Of a stretch of 64,000 nucleotides of DNA, positions 34,958-44,248 are shown one piece after another. The stretch lies in contig CACJPV010000001.1 in NCBI GenBank assembly GCA_902595425.1, positions 62,001 to 126,000 on the forward strand, in the 5' to 3' direction. Made by a program: the position numbers and the translations under genes. The DNA is from an uncultured Alphaproteobacteria bacterium. Its GTDB lineage: Bacteria > Pseudomonadota > Alphaproteobacteria > HIMB59 > GCA-002718135. Within the stretch, counting starts at the first letter, position 1, and every line of letters starts with the position of its first letter. The notes under the pieces are model-generated. The model was not told the origin of the DNA, made no database searches, and worked only from the letters and a program-made list of their open reading frames with translations.

Positions 34958-35040
34958 TTAACTACCTCCTAAAGTTTTAAATAATAAATAATTTAATATA
35001 TTGGTGTGTAAATTTCCTTAAATCAAGTAAATAAAGTAAT

Positions 35041-36381
35041 TTAATTTTTTCTTGATACATATTCTGGAAGCCAAGTAGCTATTTCAGGAAAAATCATAAC
35101 AATTGCTAAGCCAAGACACATAACAAGCACAAAAGGAATAATAGATCTATAAATATCCATCAAATTAATTTCTTTTGGAGCCATTGCTCGCATTAAAAAA
35201 AGATTATAACCGAATGGAGGGGTCATATATGCGATTTGACATGTAATTGTATATAAAACTCCATACCAAATAGGATCGAAACCTAATGCTATAATCAAAG
35301 GCACATATAGAGGTGCTACAATTACAAGCATAGCTGTGTCATCTAAAAACATTCCCATTAAAATATATGATAACTGCATCATTATTAGAACACCCCAAGG
35401 ACTCAGATTCCATCTTTCAATAAATAAAGTTTCAATTGCTCTTACAGCACCTATTCCATCAAATACTGCTCCAAAACTTAGAGCGGCTAGTATTATCCAC
35501 ATAAACATACATGATACGCCAAGGGTTTTTTTGAGAGTAGTCTCAATAACATTCCAAGTAAGCTTTCCTTTTAATAAAGCAGCTAAAGATGCTCCAAAAG
35601 CTCCTACAGCTGAACACTCAACTAAGCTTGCTATGCCCATTAGAAACAAACCAGTCATAGAAAAGAAGATTGCAAAAGGTATTAATCCTGCTTGAAGCAA
35701 TTTAAATTTTTCCGCTCTTGTAATTTGCCTTTCTTCTTTTGGAAGTGCGGGGCCTAATTCAGGTTGAAGTTTACACCTTATGTAAATGTATAAAATAAAT
35801 AATGTCGCCATCATTATTCCTGGAAGAATGCCTGCTAACCATAATTTACTAACTGGTTGTCTTGCTATCATACCATAGAGAACCAGTACAACACTTGGAG
35901 GCACTAAAATTCCAAGAGAACTTCCAGCTTGGACTACCCCAGTAATCATTCTTTTATCATAACCAAGTTTTAACATTGCCGGTAAAGCAATAGTTGCTCC
36001 AATTGCCATTCCTGCTACACTCAAACCATTCATGGCTGAGATTGCAACCATCATTGCCATTGTTCCAATTGCTAAACCTCCCTTTATGCCACCAAAATAA
36101 ACATGAAACATTTTATATAAGTCGTCTGCAATACCTGACTCAGATATCATATAACCCATATAAATAAATAGAGGCAAAGTTAGCATTGGATACCACTTAA
36201 ATAATTTCCATGATGCTGTGTAAGGCATTTGCACAGCACCATCTCCCCAAAGTAATAATGCTGCCATTGCTGCTACAAAACCAATAGCTCCAAAAACTCT
36301 TTGACCAGTTAGCAACATTAGCAACATTGTTGCAAACATCGTAATTGCTATCATTTCATAACTTACATAATCTGCTATCAT
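35041..36381 (-). CDS. dctM: TRAP transporter large permease (DctM family)
   Basis: A 446-residue membrane protein with about twelve helices and the DctM signatures VAISAMNGLSVAGMAIGA, GSSLGILVPPSVVLVLYGM and MFLDDTAMLVIVAPLYVPL. It uses the sodium gradient to import the substrate delivered by the DctP protein. Its ATG overlaps the dctQ stop by four bases (ATGA), and the binding-protein gene follows after 83 bases. The order DctQ-DctM-DctP differs from the more common DctP-first order. Confidence 0.93.
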   Translation of the reverse strand: MIADYVSYEMIAITMFATMLLMLLTGQRVFGAIGFVAAMAALLLWGDGAVQMPYTASWKLFKWYPMLTLPLFIYMGYMISESGIADDLYKMFHVYFGGIKGGLAIGTMAMMVAISAMNGLSVAGMAIGATIALPAMLKLGYDKRMITGVVQAGSSLGILVPPSVVLVLYGMIARQPVSKLWLAGILPGIMMATLFILYIYIRCKLQPELGPALPKEERQITRAEKFKLLQAGLIPFAIFFSMTGLFLMGIASLVECSAVGAFGASLAALLKGKLTWNVIETTLKKTLGVSCMFMWIILAALSFGAVFDGIGAVRAIETLFIERWNLSPWGVLIMMQLSYILMGMFLDDTAMLVIVAPLYVPLIIALGFDPIWYGVLYTITCQIAYMTPPFGYNLFLMRAMAPKEINLMDIYRSIIPFVLVMCLGLAIVMIFPEIATWLPEYVSRKN

Positions 36382-36890
36382 TTAATCTCCAGATTAAAAG
36401 TTTTTGCTAAATCTTTGAAAAAAATTGAAATAGATTGCAGCAACATTAGCAAAATGCCGAATAACATAACAGTTTTTATAGGCCAAACATAAGGAGCCCA
36501 TGCTGTAAAGAGCCTTTGGTTAGTTTGAATAGTATATTGTAAGCTTGAGTATGCGCCTATTAACAAAATCACAAGATAGGTAATTAAAAAAACACTAGTC
36601 AAAGTATCGAGTAAAGCTTTAGTCCTATCATTAAGTCTACTATATATTAAATCCATTCTAACATGATCATCAGATAGAAGAGAATACCCACCACCTAATA
36701 AATAGTAACCAGTCATGACAAACTGTGCCATTTCAATTATCCATATTAGAGGTATGTTAATTATATTACGTGTAACAAATGATAAAATTAAAATAAACAT
36801 CATTACAAACACGAGGTACATAGTTGCCCTACCTGTTTTAAGACTAATATAATCTATAAATTTAATGTAATATTTAATTATATTTGGCAT
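36378..36890 (-). CDS. dctQ: TRAP transporter small permease (DctQ family)
   Basis: A 170-residue four-helix membrane protein, the small partner of DctM. Typical features are IPLIWIIEMAQFVMTGYYLL and DDHVRMDLIYSRL between helices 2 and 3. It is the first gene of the TRAP operon; its start is 55 bases from the divergent aldehyde dehydrogenase gene, so a shared control region is likely. Confidence 0.9.
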   Translation of the reverse strand: MPNIIKYYIKFIDYISLKTGRATMYLVFVMMFILILSFVTRNIINIPLIWIIEMAQFVMTGYYLLGGGYSLLSDDHVRMDLIYSRLNDRTKALLDTLTSVFLITYLVILLIGAYSSLQYTIQTNQRLFTAWAPYVWPIKTVMLFGILLMLLQSISIFFKDLAKTFNLEIK

Positions 36891-36945
36891 GTTTTTGTGA
36901 TAGAGAATAATTACAGATTAAACAAATATTTTCAAACAAAGAATT

Positions 36946-38379
36946 ATGAAACTTTATAAAAATTATATTGACGGTAAATGGATAGAGAGTGAATCTAAAG
37001 AAATTATTCAAGTTGATGATCCTGCAACAGGTAAAATTATAGGAGAAATTTCTTGCGCAAAAAAGAATGAAGTAGACCTTGCAGTATCTGCAGCAAAAGC
37101 AGCATTTAATTCAAGAGTACTAGTTGACATGCCTTTGCTCGAAAGAGCAAAACTGATGCACCGCATTGCAGATGAAACAAGAAAGATAGCTGATGAAGGT
37201 GGAAAAATGCTTTGCTATGAAAATGGTAAAATGTTGGGTGCAGCAATAAAAGAATTTAATGATGTAGCTGATATGTTTGATTATTATGCTGGTCTGACTG
37301 ATAAACTTGAAGGTAAAACAATTCCTGTCTCACCTACTATTTTTGATTATACTGTTTTAGAACCATTTGGTGTTTCTGCACATATTGTTCCATGGAACTT
37401 TCCAATATCAATGGTTGGTAGATCTCTTGCATGTTCCTTTGCAACAGGAAATTCAACAATTGTAAAAACTGCTGAACTAACACCTCTTTCGGCAACATTT
37501 TTTGCAAAAGCAATTGAAAATGCAGGTGTTCCAAACGGGCTTGTAAATATAATTTGTGGATATGGAAATGAAGCTGGTTCTTATTTAGTATCACATCCAG
37601 ATGTAAATCATGTTGTATTTACTGGTTCGGTTTCTACAGGAAAAAAAATATTACACTCATGTGCAGATAAAACAATTCCAGCAGTAATTGAGCTTGGTGG
37701 AAAATCAGCGGGCATAGTTTATGAAGATGCTGATCTTGATCAAGTTATAGACAGTGCACGTCATGGTATTTTTGGAGTTGCTGGTCAAATATGTACAGCC
37801 ATGTCACGATTGGTAGTTCATAAATCAGTTAAAAATGAATTAATAGAAAAACTTGTGGATTTGAGTAAGTCTCTTAAAGTTGGGCCTGGGTACGAAAAAG
37901 ATACAGGACTAACACCAATTATTTCAGAAAAGCAACTTGAAAAGGTTGAGGGTTATGCTCGTTCTGGTGTTCAGCAAGGGGCAGAAGCTGTTCATGGTGG
38001 AAAAAGAGCTGATCGTGAAGGATATTTTATGGAAGCGACAGTTTTAAATAATGTCAAACAAGACACATCAGTAGCTAGAGAAGAAATATTTGGTCCTGTT
38101 TTATCAGTTCTTGAATATGAAGATCAAGATGAGGCAATTCATATTGCTAATGATACTGATTTTGGATTAGGTGCGGGAGTTTTCACTAAAGATCTAAAAA
38201 AAGCATCATGGACTGCAAGTAAATTAGAGTCAGGACAGGTTTATGTTAATAAATGGTTTGCAGGCAATCATGCAACTCCATTTGGAGGTTACAAACAATC
38301 AGGCTATAGTAGAGAAAAAGGTGTAGATGCCCTCAAATCATATCTTCAAGTTAAAAACGTGGGAATTAGTTTAGACTAA
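36946..38379 (+). CDS. NAD(P)-dependent aldehyde dehydrogenase
   Basis: A 477-residue aldehyde dehydrogenase with a full set of marks: PWNFPISMVGRSLACSF, FTGSVSTGKKI, the general base Glu in ELGGKSAGIVYEDAD, the nucleophile Cys in GQICTAMSR, and the tail PFGGYKQSGYSREKG. Similar proteins oxidise amino- and betaine-type aldehydes or succinate semialdehyde. It sits between the TRAP operon (divergent) and a convergent FAD amino-acid oxidase and polyamine-type ABC importer, which suggests an aldehyde from amine breakdown, though this is inference. The stop overlaps that of the convergent gene by four bases. Confidence 0.88.
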   Translation: MKLYKNYIDGKWIESESKEIIQVDDPATGKIIGEISCAKKNEVDLAVSAAKAAFNSRVLVDMPLLERAKLMHRIADETRKIADEGGKMLCYENGKMLGAAIKEFNDVADMFDYYAGLTDKLEGKTIPVSPTIFDYTVLEPFGVSAHIVPWNFPISMVGRSLACSFATGNSTIVKTAELTPLSATFFAKAIENAGVPNGLVNIICGYGNEAGSYLVSHPDVNHVVFTGSVSTGKKILHSCADKTIPAVIELGGKSAGIVYEDADLDQVIDSARHGIFGVAGQICTAMSRLVVHKSVKNELIEKLVDLSKSLKVGPGYEKDTGLTPIISEKQLEKVEGYARSGVQQGAEAVHGGKRADREGYFMEATVLNNVKQDTSVAREEIFGPVLSVLEYEDQDEAIHIANDTDFGLGAGVFTKDLKKASWTASKLESGQVYVNKWFAGNHATPFGGYKQSGYSREKGVDALKSYLQVKNVGISLD

Positions 38380-39611
38380 TTAAATCGATTAGGTTTAAAT
38401 GGCTCAATATTAATATTTGGCACTCTATCATTACATAATGAATTAATTATTTTTCCAGTTACTGCTCCGAGAGTCCAACCAATGTGTTGATGTCCAAATC
38501 CATATATTATATTTTTACTTTTTTCTGATTGGCCTATCACTGGTAATGAATCAGGTAGCGTTGGTCTAAATCCTAACCAAGTACTTTTAACTTCATTTAG
38601 TTGTGGTAATAATTTTCGTGCCTGAATTTCAATCATTTTTGTTCTTTTTTTATTTTCTGGTTTATGTAAACCTGCAATTTCTACTGTACCAGCTGCTCTT
38701 AGGCCTTCTTCAAGTTGAACGAGATAAAAACCACTTTGTGACCAACCTATAGGTCTTTTTATTAAATCATTATTATTAAATAAAACATGATATCCTCTCT
38801 CAGTATCTAATGGAAAATCATCTCCGTAGTTTTTTGTCAAAATCTTTGACCATGCTCCAGTACAAACAACCACTTTATCAAAATTATCAGTAGTTTCATC
38901 ATAACTAAGCCCGACCCCCACCTCATTAGGTGAAATATTTTTAACACTCTTTTTGTAAAAATTTCCTCCATTATTAATAAAAGACTCAAATATTTTGTTA
39001 CTTATTTCTTGAGGATTAGTCGTATGTCGAGATCCCATAAAAAGCTGACCATTATAAAAAACTGAAGCAAGATTTGGCTCCATATCTAAAATTTCTTTTT
39101 TAGATAAAATTTTTATTTTAACTCCATTATTTTCTCTTACAGTATTTGAAATTTTTGCTTTTAAAAATTCATTTTCATTTTGATATAAGTATAAAGCCTC
39201 TTCATTGTTAATATATTTTGAAACATCTACATCATTAAAAATCTCATCATAACTAGTACTAGCATTATTTAATAAGTTGCCCAAAGAATTTGAAATATAT
39301 TCAACTTTATTAGCCGTGCAATTTTGTAAAAATTTATAAGCCCAACTAAAATTTTTAAAAACATGTAAAAAATCTACTGCAAGTGGTCCATCACTTTTTA
39401 AAAGCATTGTAGGTATTTCTTTAAATAAATCTGGAGAATTCACTGGAACACAGGCGTAATCCGCAAATGTACATGCATGACCATAACTCGTCATAGTGCC
39501 AGGATCGTTTCTATCAATAAGGGTAACTTTAAAGCCTGATTTATTCAAAAAATATGCTGAGCATATGCCAACTATTCCAGCACCTACCACAGCAATATGC
39601 GGCTTAATCAT
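38376..39611 (-). CDS. FAD-dependent D-amino-acid dehydrogenase-like oxidoreductase (DadA type)
   Basis: A 411-residue flavoprotein of the DAO superfamily. The FAD motif is VVGAGIVGICSAYFLNK; further marks are SYGHACTFADYACVPVN near residue 43, CTGAWS, and WLGFRPTLPDSLPVIGQ with GHQHIGWTLGAVTG at the end, as in DadA. It should oxidise a D-amino acid or secondary amine and pass electrons to the respiratory chain. It is the last gene of the ABC importer operon, 6 bases after a permease gene, so the imported compound is probably its substrate or is processed to it. Confidence 0.85.
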   Translation of the reverse strand: MIKPHIAVVGAGIVGICSAYFLNKSGFKVTLIDRNDPGTMTSYGHACTFADYACVPVNSPDLFKEIPTMLLKSDGPLAVDFLHVFKNFSWAYKFLQNCTANKVEYISNSLGNLLNNASTSYDEIFNDVDVSKYINNEEALYLYQNENEFLKAKISNTVRENNGVKIKILSKKEILDMEPNLASVFYNGQLFMGSRHTTNPQEISNKIFESFINNGGNFYKKSVKNISPNEVGVGLSYDETTDNFDKVVVCTGAWSKILTKNYGDDFPLDTERGYHVLFNNNDLIKRPIGWSQSGFYLVQLEEGLRAAGTVEIAGLHKPENKKRTKMIEIQARKLLPQLNEVKSTWLGFRPTLPDSLPVIGQSEKSKNIIYGFGHQHIGWTLGAVTGKIINSLCNDRVPNINIEPFKPNRFN

Positions 39612-39617
39612 ACTATT

Positions 39618-40514
39618 TTATCTCGGTTTAATACCGCGCAATCGTTCTGATCTTCTTCTTAATAATTCTACAGTAGTAAGTAAGAATATAGATAGAGCTA
39701 CCAGACAAGTAGCCATACATAAAATTACAGGACTAATTTCTTGTCTAATTCCAGCCCACATTTGTTTTGGTATGGTTAATTGATCCAAGCTGGCCATAAA
39801 CATAACTATAACAACCTCATCAAATGAAGTTATAAAAGCAAACAACGCTCCAGAAATTATACCTGGCAAAATTAACGGCATTATAACTCGGAAAAAAGTT
39901 TTCACAGGTCTTGCTCCAAGACTTTGGGCAGCTTTAACCATGTTCATATCAAATCCAACTAAGGTTGCTGTTACAGTAATCACTACAAAAGGTGTAGCCA
40001 AAGCCACATGAGCAAGAATTACTCCAGTAAAAGTATAAACTAAGTTTATTCTTGCATAAAAAAAGAACATTCCCGCAGCTGTTATTATTAGTGGCACAAT
40101 CATTGGTGAAATTAAAACTGCCATTATTAATCCTTTGAACGGCATATGAGGTCGACTTAATCCTAAGGCAGCAAGTGTTCCAAGGGCAGTTGCAATTACA
40201 GTTGCAATAATACCAATAAAGAAACTATTTACTGTTCCTATCATCCATTTATTTGAACAAGGAACTGTAGATGAAACAACATCAGCGCTGCAATCTCCTA
40301 TCATATTTCTATACCATCTAAAGGACCAAGCTTCAGGATCAGGTGGCCATGCTAACATTCCATCGGTAAATACCATGAAAGGTGATACGCTAAATGAAAT
40401 AGGTACAATAGCAATCAAAGGAGCAACAAGGAAAAAGAAAACAACTCCACAAAAGAATAAGTATAAGTAATAGTATGTTTTTTGAACAGGTGATGCGTAA
40501 CTTGGTAATGCCAT
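39618..40514 (-). CDS. polyamine-type ABC transporter permease (PotC-like)
   Basis: A 298-residue permease with six helices of the PotC type. The coupling loop for the ATPase is AAQSLGARPVKTFFRVIMPLI. A periplasmic loop with two Cys (GDCSADVVSSTVPCSN) follows the first helix, and SFDEVVIVMF lies in a late helix as in PotC. It follows the other permease after 2 bases and precedes the DadA-like gene by 6. Substrates of this class include putrescine, spermidine, opines and other cationic amines. Confidence 0.9.
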   Translation of the reverse strand: MALPSYASPVQKTYYYLYLFFCGVVFFFLVAPLIAIVPISFSVSPFMVFTDGMLAWPPDPEAWSFRWYRNMIGDCSADVVSSTVPCSNKWMIGTVNSFFIGIIATVIATALGTLAALGLSRPHMPFKGLIMAVLISPMIVPLIITAAGMFFFYARINLVYTFTGVILAHVALATPFVVITVTATLVGFDMNMVKAAQSLGARPVKTFFRVIMPLILPGIISGALFAFITSFDEVVIVMFMASLDQLTIPKQMWAGIRQEISPVILCMATCLVALSIFLLTTVELLRRRSERLRGIKPR

Positions 40515-40516
40515 AT

Positions 40517-41794
40517 CTATCCTAACTTAATATTATCTATTCCAACAATTTTATTATAAAGCCAATAGAAAACTAACATGACTGCAAGTAGTATAGCTCC
40601 TAAAGCTGCACATAAACCCCAGTTCAATGTAGTTTTAAGATGAAAAGCTATCCAGCTTCCAATTAATTTTCCATCTTTTCCTCCTACTAGTTCAGGAGTA
40701 ATAAAATAACCAATTGCTAAAACAAAAACTAATAGGCCTCCTGCGCTCATACCCGGTATAGTTTGAGGCAAATATACTTTCCAAAAAGCAAGTGCTGGTT
40801 TTGCGCCTAAATTTTGAGCAGCTCTCATATGACTTTTTGGTATTACCTTCATCACACTATAAAGTGGCAAAATCATAAAAGGTAATAGTATTTGAGTCAT
40901 TGCAATTAATGTTCCTGTTTCGTTATAAACCATTTGAAGTCTACCATCATCACTCAATACACCGAGCCATACTAGTACACCATTAATAACTCCTTTTTGT
41001 TGAAGCATCACAATCCATGCTGTTGTCCGAACAAGCAAAGATGTCCAGAATGGAAGAAGTACAAATATCATCAGAAGGTTACTGTAACGCAAAGGTAGGT
41101 TTGCTAATAAGTGAGCTACTGGAAAACCTAATATTAAACAAAAGAAAGTTACATAAACGCTTACTTTTAAAGTCTTAAACCATGTTTGAACATAAATTCT
41201 TCTTTTCTCATCCTGCATGATGACGTTTTGATCTTGATCATATGTTCGGTCAATTGCATTCCAATAATAAATTGGTGTCTGTTTATTTACCATTTGAGAC
41301 ATTGAGTACCAAAATGTTGGATCACCCCAATCTTTGTTTATCTCAATAAGGGTCTCTTTATAAGACTCAGGAACCATCCCTTTCCTTGTCATTTTTTTAA
41401 TTTCTCTAGAAGTTTTTTTAATCAAACTTTTCCAACCTGATTTAGAATAATTCATTCTAGTTAAAGCTCTACCAATTTGAATTTTCTCTCCAGTAGCTAG
41501 TTCTTCAAAAAGAGTTCGATATACTACTTCAGGTGGAAGCTTATCTTTTTCTCTATCCCATTTGTTGAACTCTTCAAATGTTTTTGGAAATACAGTATTG
41601 ATTTGAGCATCGTCTACACTTCTTAAAAGCATATCTCCAATAGGCATTACAAAAGTAACAAAAATAAAAAGCAGCAAAGGAAATACTAAAAGGAAAGCTC
41701 TTATTTTATTCTTTCTTTCGGCTTTTTTTAAACTTTGCTTAAGCGGAATACCATCAGTTGTAAGTAGCTGTGTAGTAGAAATAATAACCTCCAA
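40517..41794 (-). CDS. polyamine-type ABC transporter permease (PotB-like) with long periplasmic insert
   Basis: A permease of about 425 residues, longer than usual PotB (about 280) because roughly 130 polar residues sit between helix 1 and helix 2 (about 60-200). The remaining helices and the coupling loop AAQNLGAKPALAFWKVYLPQ are normal. The start is unclear: the longest frame begins with TTG, but that codon overlaps a perfect GGAGG. No ATG follows until within the first membrane helix, so an ATT 5 bases after GGAGG (41782) is a possible real start. The gene follows the binding-protein gene across an intrinsic terminator. Confidence 0.86.
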   Translation of the reverse strand: MEVIISTTQLLTTDGIPLKQSLKKAERKNKIRAFLLVFPLLLFIFVTFVMPIGDMLLRSVDDAQINTVFPKTFEEFNKWDREKDKLPPEVVYRTLFEELATGEKIQIGRALTRMNYSKSGWKSLIKKTSREIKKMTRKGMVPESYKETLIEINKDWGDPTFWYSMSQMVNKQTPIYYWNAIDRTYDQDQNVIMQDEKRRIYVQTWFKTLKVSVYVTFFCLILGFPVAHLLANLPLRYSNLLMIFVLLPFWTSLLVRTTAWIVMLQQKGVINGVLVWLGVLSDDGRLQMVYNETGTLIAMTQILLPFMILPLYSVMKVIPKSHMRAAQNLGAKPALAFWKVYLPQTIPGMSAGGLLVFVLAIGYFITPELVGGKDGKLIGSWIAFHLKTTLNWGLCAALGAILLAVMLVFYWLYNKIVGIDNIKLG

Positions 41795-41825
41795 ATTAAA
41801 AAGGCGAGAATAAATCTCGCCTTTT
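41793..41825 (-). terminator. intrinsic terminator between binding-protein and permease genes
   Basis: On the minus strand an 11-bp perfect stem (AAAAGGCGAGA and complement) with a 5-base loop is followed by TTTTTAATTT. It begins about 30 bases after the binding-protein stop and ends where the permease start region begins. As at tmoX, it probably limits read-through so that binding protein exceeds membrane subunits. Confidence 0.8.
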
Positions 41826-41855
41826 AGTTAAATTAATATTGTAACTTAATCAAGC

Positions 41856-42959
41856 TTAGTTACCCATCCATGCTGCATAACGCTCATTAATTTCAGCACC
41901 ATAATCAGACCACCATTGTGGATCACTTACGATCGAAACTTTTAAACGCTCAGGCGTATTAGGCATATGAGGCATAATATCTACACCACCTGGTCCCCAA
42001 GGCTCATTGTTTTGAATGATTGGAATACCAGAAGCTCTCATAGGTCCATAAGTAATATATTTTGCTTGTTCAGCTTGAGATTCAGGTGAAGAAGCATGCA
42101 TCATGAAATCAAGAGCAGCATCTCTGTTAGGAGCACCAGTAGTAAGACATAGATACTCTTGATCTAACACTTGACCTTCCCAAATATATTCAAAGTTTTC
42201 ACCTTCAGCTAGGTTAGCTGCACCAACACGACCATTATAGGCAATTGCCATTACAACTTCACCACTTTTTACTAATTCTAATGGTTTTGATCCTGAAGAC
42301 CAGAAAACAACGTGATCCTTGATAGTATCTAATTTAGCAAAAGCTCTATCAAGCGCACCAGTTTGGTTAGCTAGAACTGTAGGAACTGCCGTTGGCTTAA
42401 CACCATCAGCAACCATTGCTTTTTCAATTATACCAGTTGCCCAAGTATGGATACCTCTTTTGCCAGGGAATTTTTCCACGTCAAAAAAGTCTGCCATGCT
42501 GCTTGGCTTATCACCAGGGAAAGCATCTGGATCATAGAACACTACGTAAGTCCAGAAAATTTGTGGAACACAACAATCCCAACCAGAGTGATACTCTAGA
42601 CCATTGTTTTCCATATCTTCCAACATTGACTCACCGTCAGGTCCTGGAACAGAACTAGAAGCGATCTCAGATGAAATGTCTTCGAACAAACCTTCATCAC
42701 AACCAGTGATTGCATCACTTGGAAGCACGTCTACTAAGTCCCAAGTTACGTTACCACTTTCAACTTGCGCTCTTACTTCACCTAGACCGCCGTTATAGTT
42801 CTCAAATTGAATTGAGCTTGGATCTGAGTAAGTATCAGCATAAGCTTTTTGTTGACTTTCTGTGTAAGCACCACCCCACGAAGCAACCGTTACTGCTTTA
42901 ACAGCAAAAGATGAAACTAGAAGTGAAGCAAACAAGAATGCTTTAATAAATTTTGACAT
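41856..42959 (-). CDS. polyamine-type ABC transporter substrate-binding protein (PotD/PotF family)
   Basis: A 367-residue periplasmic binding protein with a Sec signal peptide (MSKFIKAFLFASLLVSSFAV, cleavage after VKA). The mature part starts TVASWGGAYTESQQKAY, a pattern of the family that binds polyamines, opines or other cationic compounds. A Cys-Cys pair (DCCVPQIFWTYVVFYDPD) is characteristic of this marine subgroup. Codon use is richer in G+C than its neighbours, as expected for a highly expressed binding protein. A 14-bp palindrome lies 22 bases upstream of the start. Confidence 0.9.
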   Translation of the reverse strand: MSKFIKAFLFASLLVSSFAVKAVTVASWGGAYTESQQKAYADTYSDPSSIQFENYNGGLGEVRAQVESGNVTWDLVDVLPSDAITGCDEGLFEDISSEIASSSVPGPDGESMLEDMENNGLEYHSGWDCCVPQIFWTYVVFYDPDAFPGDKPSSMADFFDVEKFPGKRGIHTWATGIIEKAMVADGVKPTAVPTVLANQTGALDRAFAKLDTIKDHVVFWSSGSKPLELVKSGEVVMAIAYNGRVGAANLAEGENFEYIWEGQVLDQEYLCLTTGAPNRDAALDFMMHASSPESQAEQAKYITYGPMRASGIPIIQNNEPWGPGGVDIMPHMPNTPERLKVSIVSDPQWWSDYGAEINERYAAWMGN

Positions 42960-42980
42960 ATGTTCCTCCTATTCGTTGGT

Positions 42981-42994
42981 TAATCTTAAGATTA
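42981..42994. promoter_or_regulatory. 14-bp palindrome upstream of the binding-protein gene
   Basis: TAATCTTAAGATTA is a perfect palindrome in the 116-base spacer between the ATPase stop and the binding-protein start, 22 bases before the start. A second, 10-bp palindrome (CTATCGATAG) follows at 43000-43009. They could be an operator pair for an internal promoter, but A/T-rich palindromes also arise by chance. Confidence 0.35.
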
Positions 42995-43075
42995 TATGTC
43001 TATCGATAGCCCCCTAATAACATGATGAAATTATAAAAAAAAGTACTAAAATACCGCAGAATACTTACAATAAAA

Positions 43076-44173
43076 CTAATTTAGAGGATCTAAAGCTCTT
43101 ATATCATCAGGATTCCAGTTAAGTTTAATAGAGTCTCCTTCATTATAGTTAAAAGATCCTTCATTTGGTACTTTAACAATAAACTCGTTATTTCCACACA
43201 CATCTAATCGAACCCTGATATGATCACCTAAATATATTAACTCTTCAACTTTTCCTGTGAATACATTTTCCCCGCTTCCATCTGAACCTAATGATACTCT
43301 TTCAGGTCTGACAGAGAGTTGAGTTTTATCTCCAACACCACCAACATTAACTTTAAGAGCTTTTACAATACCTGCTCCTTTTTCAAGTTCTACAGAACAA
43401 TAATTATTTTCCATACTCTTAATTGTTCCTGACATTCTATTATTCTCACCGATAAATTGAGCAACAAAAGAATTTTCTGGTTTTTCATATAATATATCTG
43501 GCGTTGATAATTGCTGCACAACTCCATCATTAAAAACTGCTATTCTATTAGACATCGTTAAAGCTTCACTTTGATCGTGTGTTACGTAAACGACTGTAAT
43601 TCCTATTCTGTCATGAATATGTTTGATCTCATATTGCATCTGTTCTCTTAAATTTTTATCTAATGCTCCAAGGGGCTCGTCCATTAAAACAAGTCTTGGT
43701 TCAAAAACAAGGGCTCTTGCCAGCGCAACTCTTTGTTGTTGACCTCCAGATAACTGCGCAGGAAAACGAGTACCAAAGTCACCAAGCTCAACCATGTCGA
43801 GAGCCTTTTGAACTTTTTCTTTAGTCTCTTCTTTTGATAATTTTCTAACTTCGAGTGGAAATGCTAAATTTTCTTGCACAGTCATATGAGGGAAAAGAGC
43901 ATAATTTTGAAAGACCATTCCAATTTCTCTCTCATATGGTGGGATTTTACTAATTGGCATTCCATCTAAAAAAATTTCTCCATTCGTTGGAGTCTCAAAT
44001 CCTGCCAACATCATAAGCGTGGTAGTTTTGCCAGAACCAGAAGGGCCAAGCATAGTTACAAACTCACCCTTGGCGATATCTAAATTTAGATTTTTAACTA
44101 CTAGCACTTCCCCATCGTAACTTTTGTCAATTTTTTCAAATTTAACAAAGGTTTTTTCTGACTCAAAATTCAT
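43076..44173 (-). CDS. polyamine-type ABC transporter ATP-binding protein (PotA-like)
   Basis: A 365-residue ABC ATPase with Walker A GPSGSGKTTTLMM, Q-loop VFQNYALFPHMT, signature LSGGQQQRVALARAL, Walker B LVLMDEPLGALD and switch His in YVTHDQSEA. The C-terminal third (about 245-365) is a TOBE-type regulatory domain (LSVRPERVSLG). It is the first gene of the importer operon: ATPase, binding protein, two permeases, DadA-like oxidase. Confidence 0.92.
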   Translation of the reverse strand: MNFESEKTFVKFEKIDKSYDGEVLVVKNLNLDIAKGEFVTMLGPSGSGKTTTLMMLAGFETPTNGEIFLDGMPISKIPPYEREIGMVFQNYALFPHMTVQENLAFPLEVRKLSKEETKEKVQKALDMVELGDFGTRFPAQLSGGQQQRVALARALVFEPRLVLMDEPLGALDKNLREQMQYEIKHIHDRIGITVVYVTHDQSEALTMSNRIAVFNDGVVQQLSTPDILYEKPENSFVAQFIGENNRMSGTIKSMENNYCSVELEKGAGIVKALKVNVGGVGDKTQLSVRPERVSLGSDGSGENVFTGKVEELIYLGDHIRVRLDVCGNNEFIVKVPNEGSFNYNEGDSIKLNWNPDDIRALDPLN

Positions 44174-44248
44174 ATATTGATTATTTTTTTGTTGTTGGAC
44201 TGTGAATACCTGTCATAAGTGCATTAGTCAAAAAAAAATTTAAATTAT

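Noticed and set aside
35336-35695. 119-codon frame opposite dctM
   Set aside because: Shadow of a membrane protein gene without own start signals.
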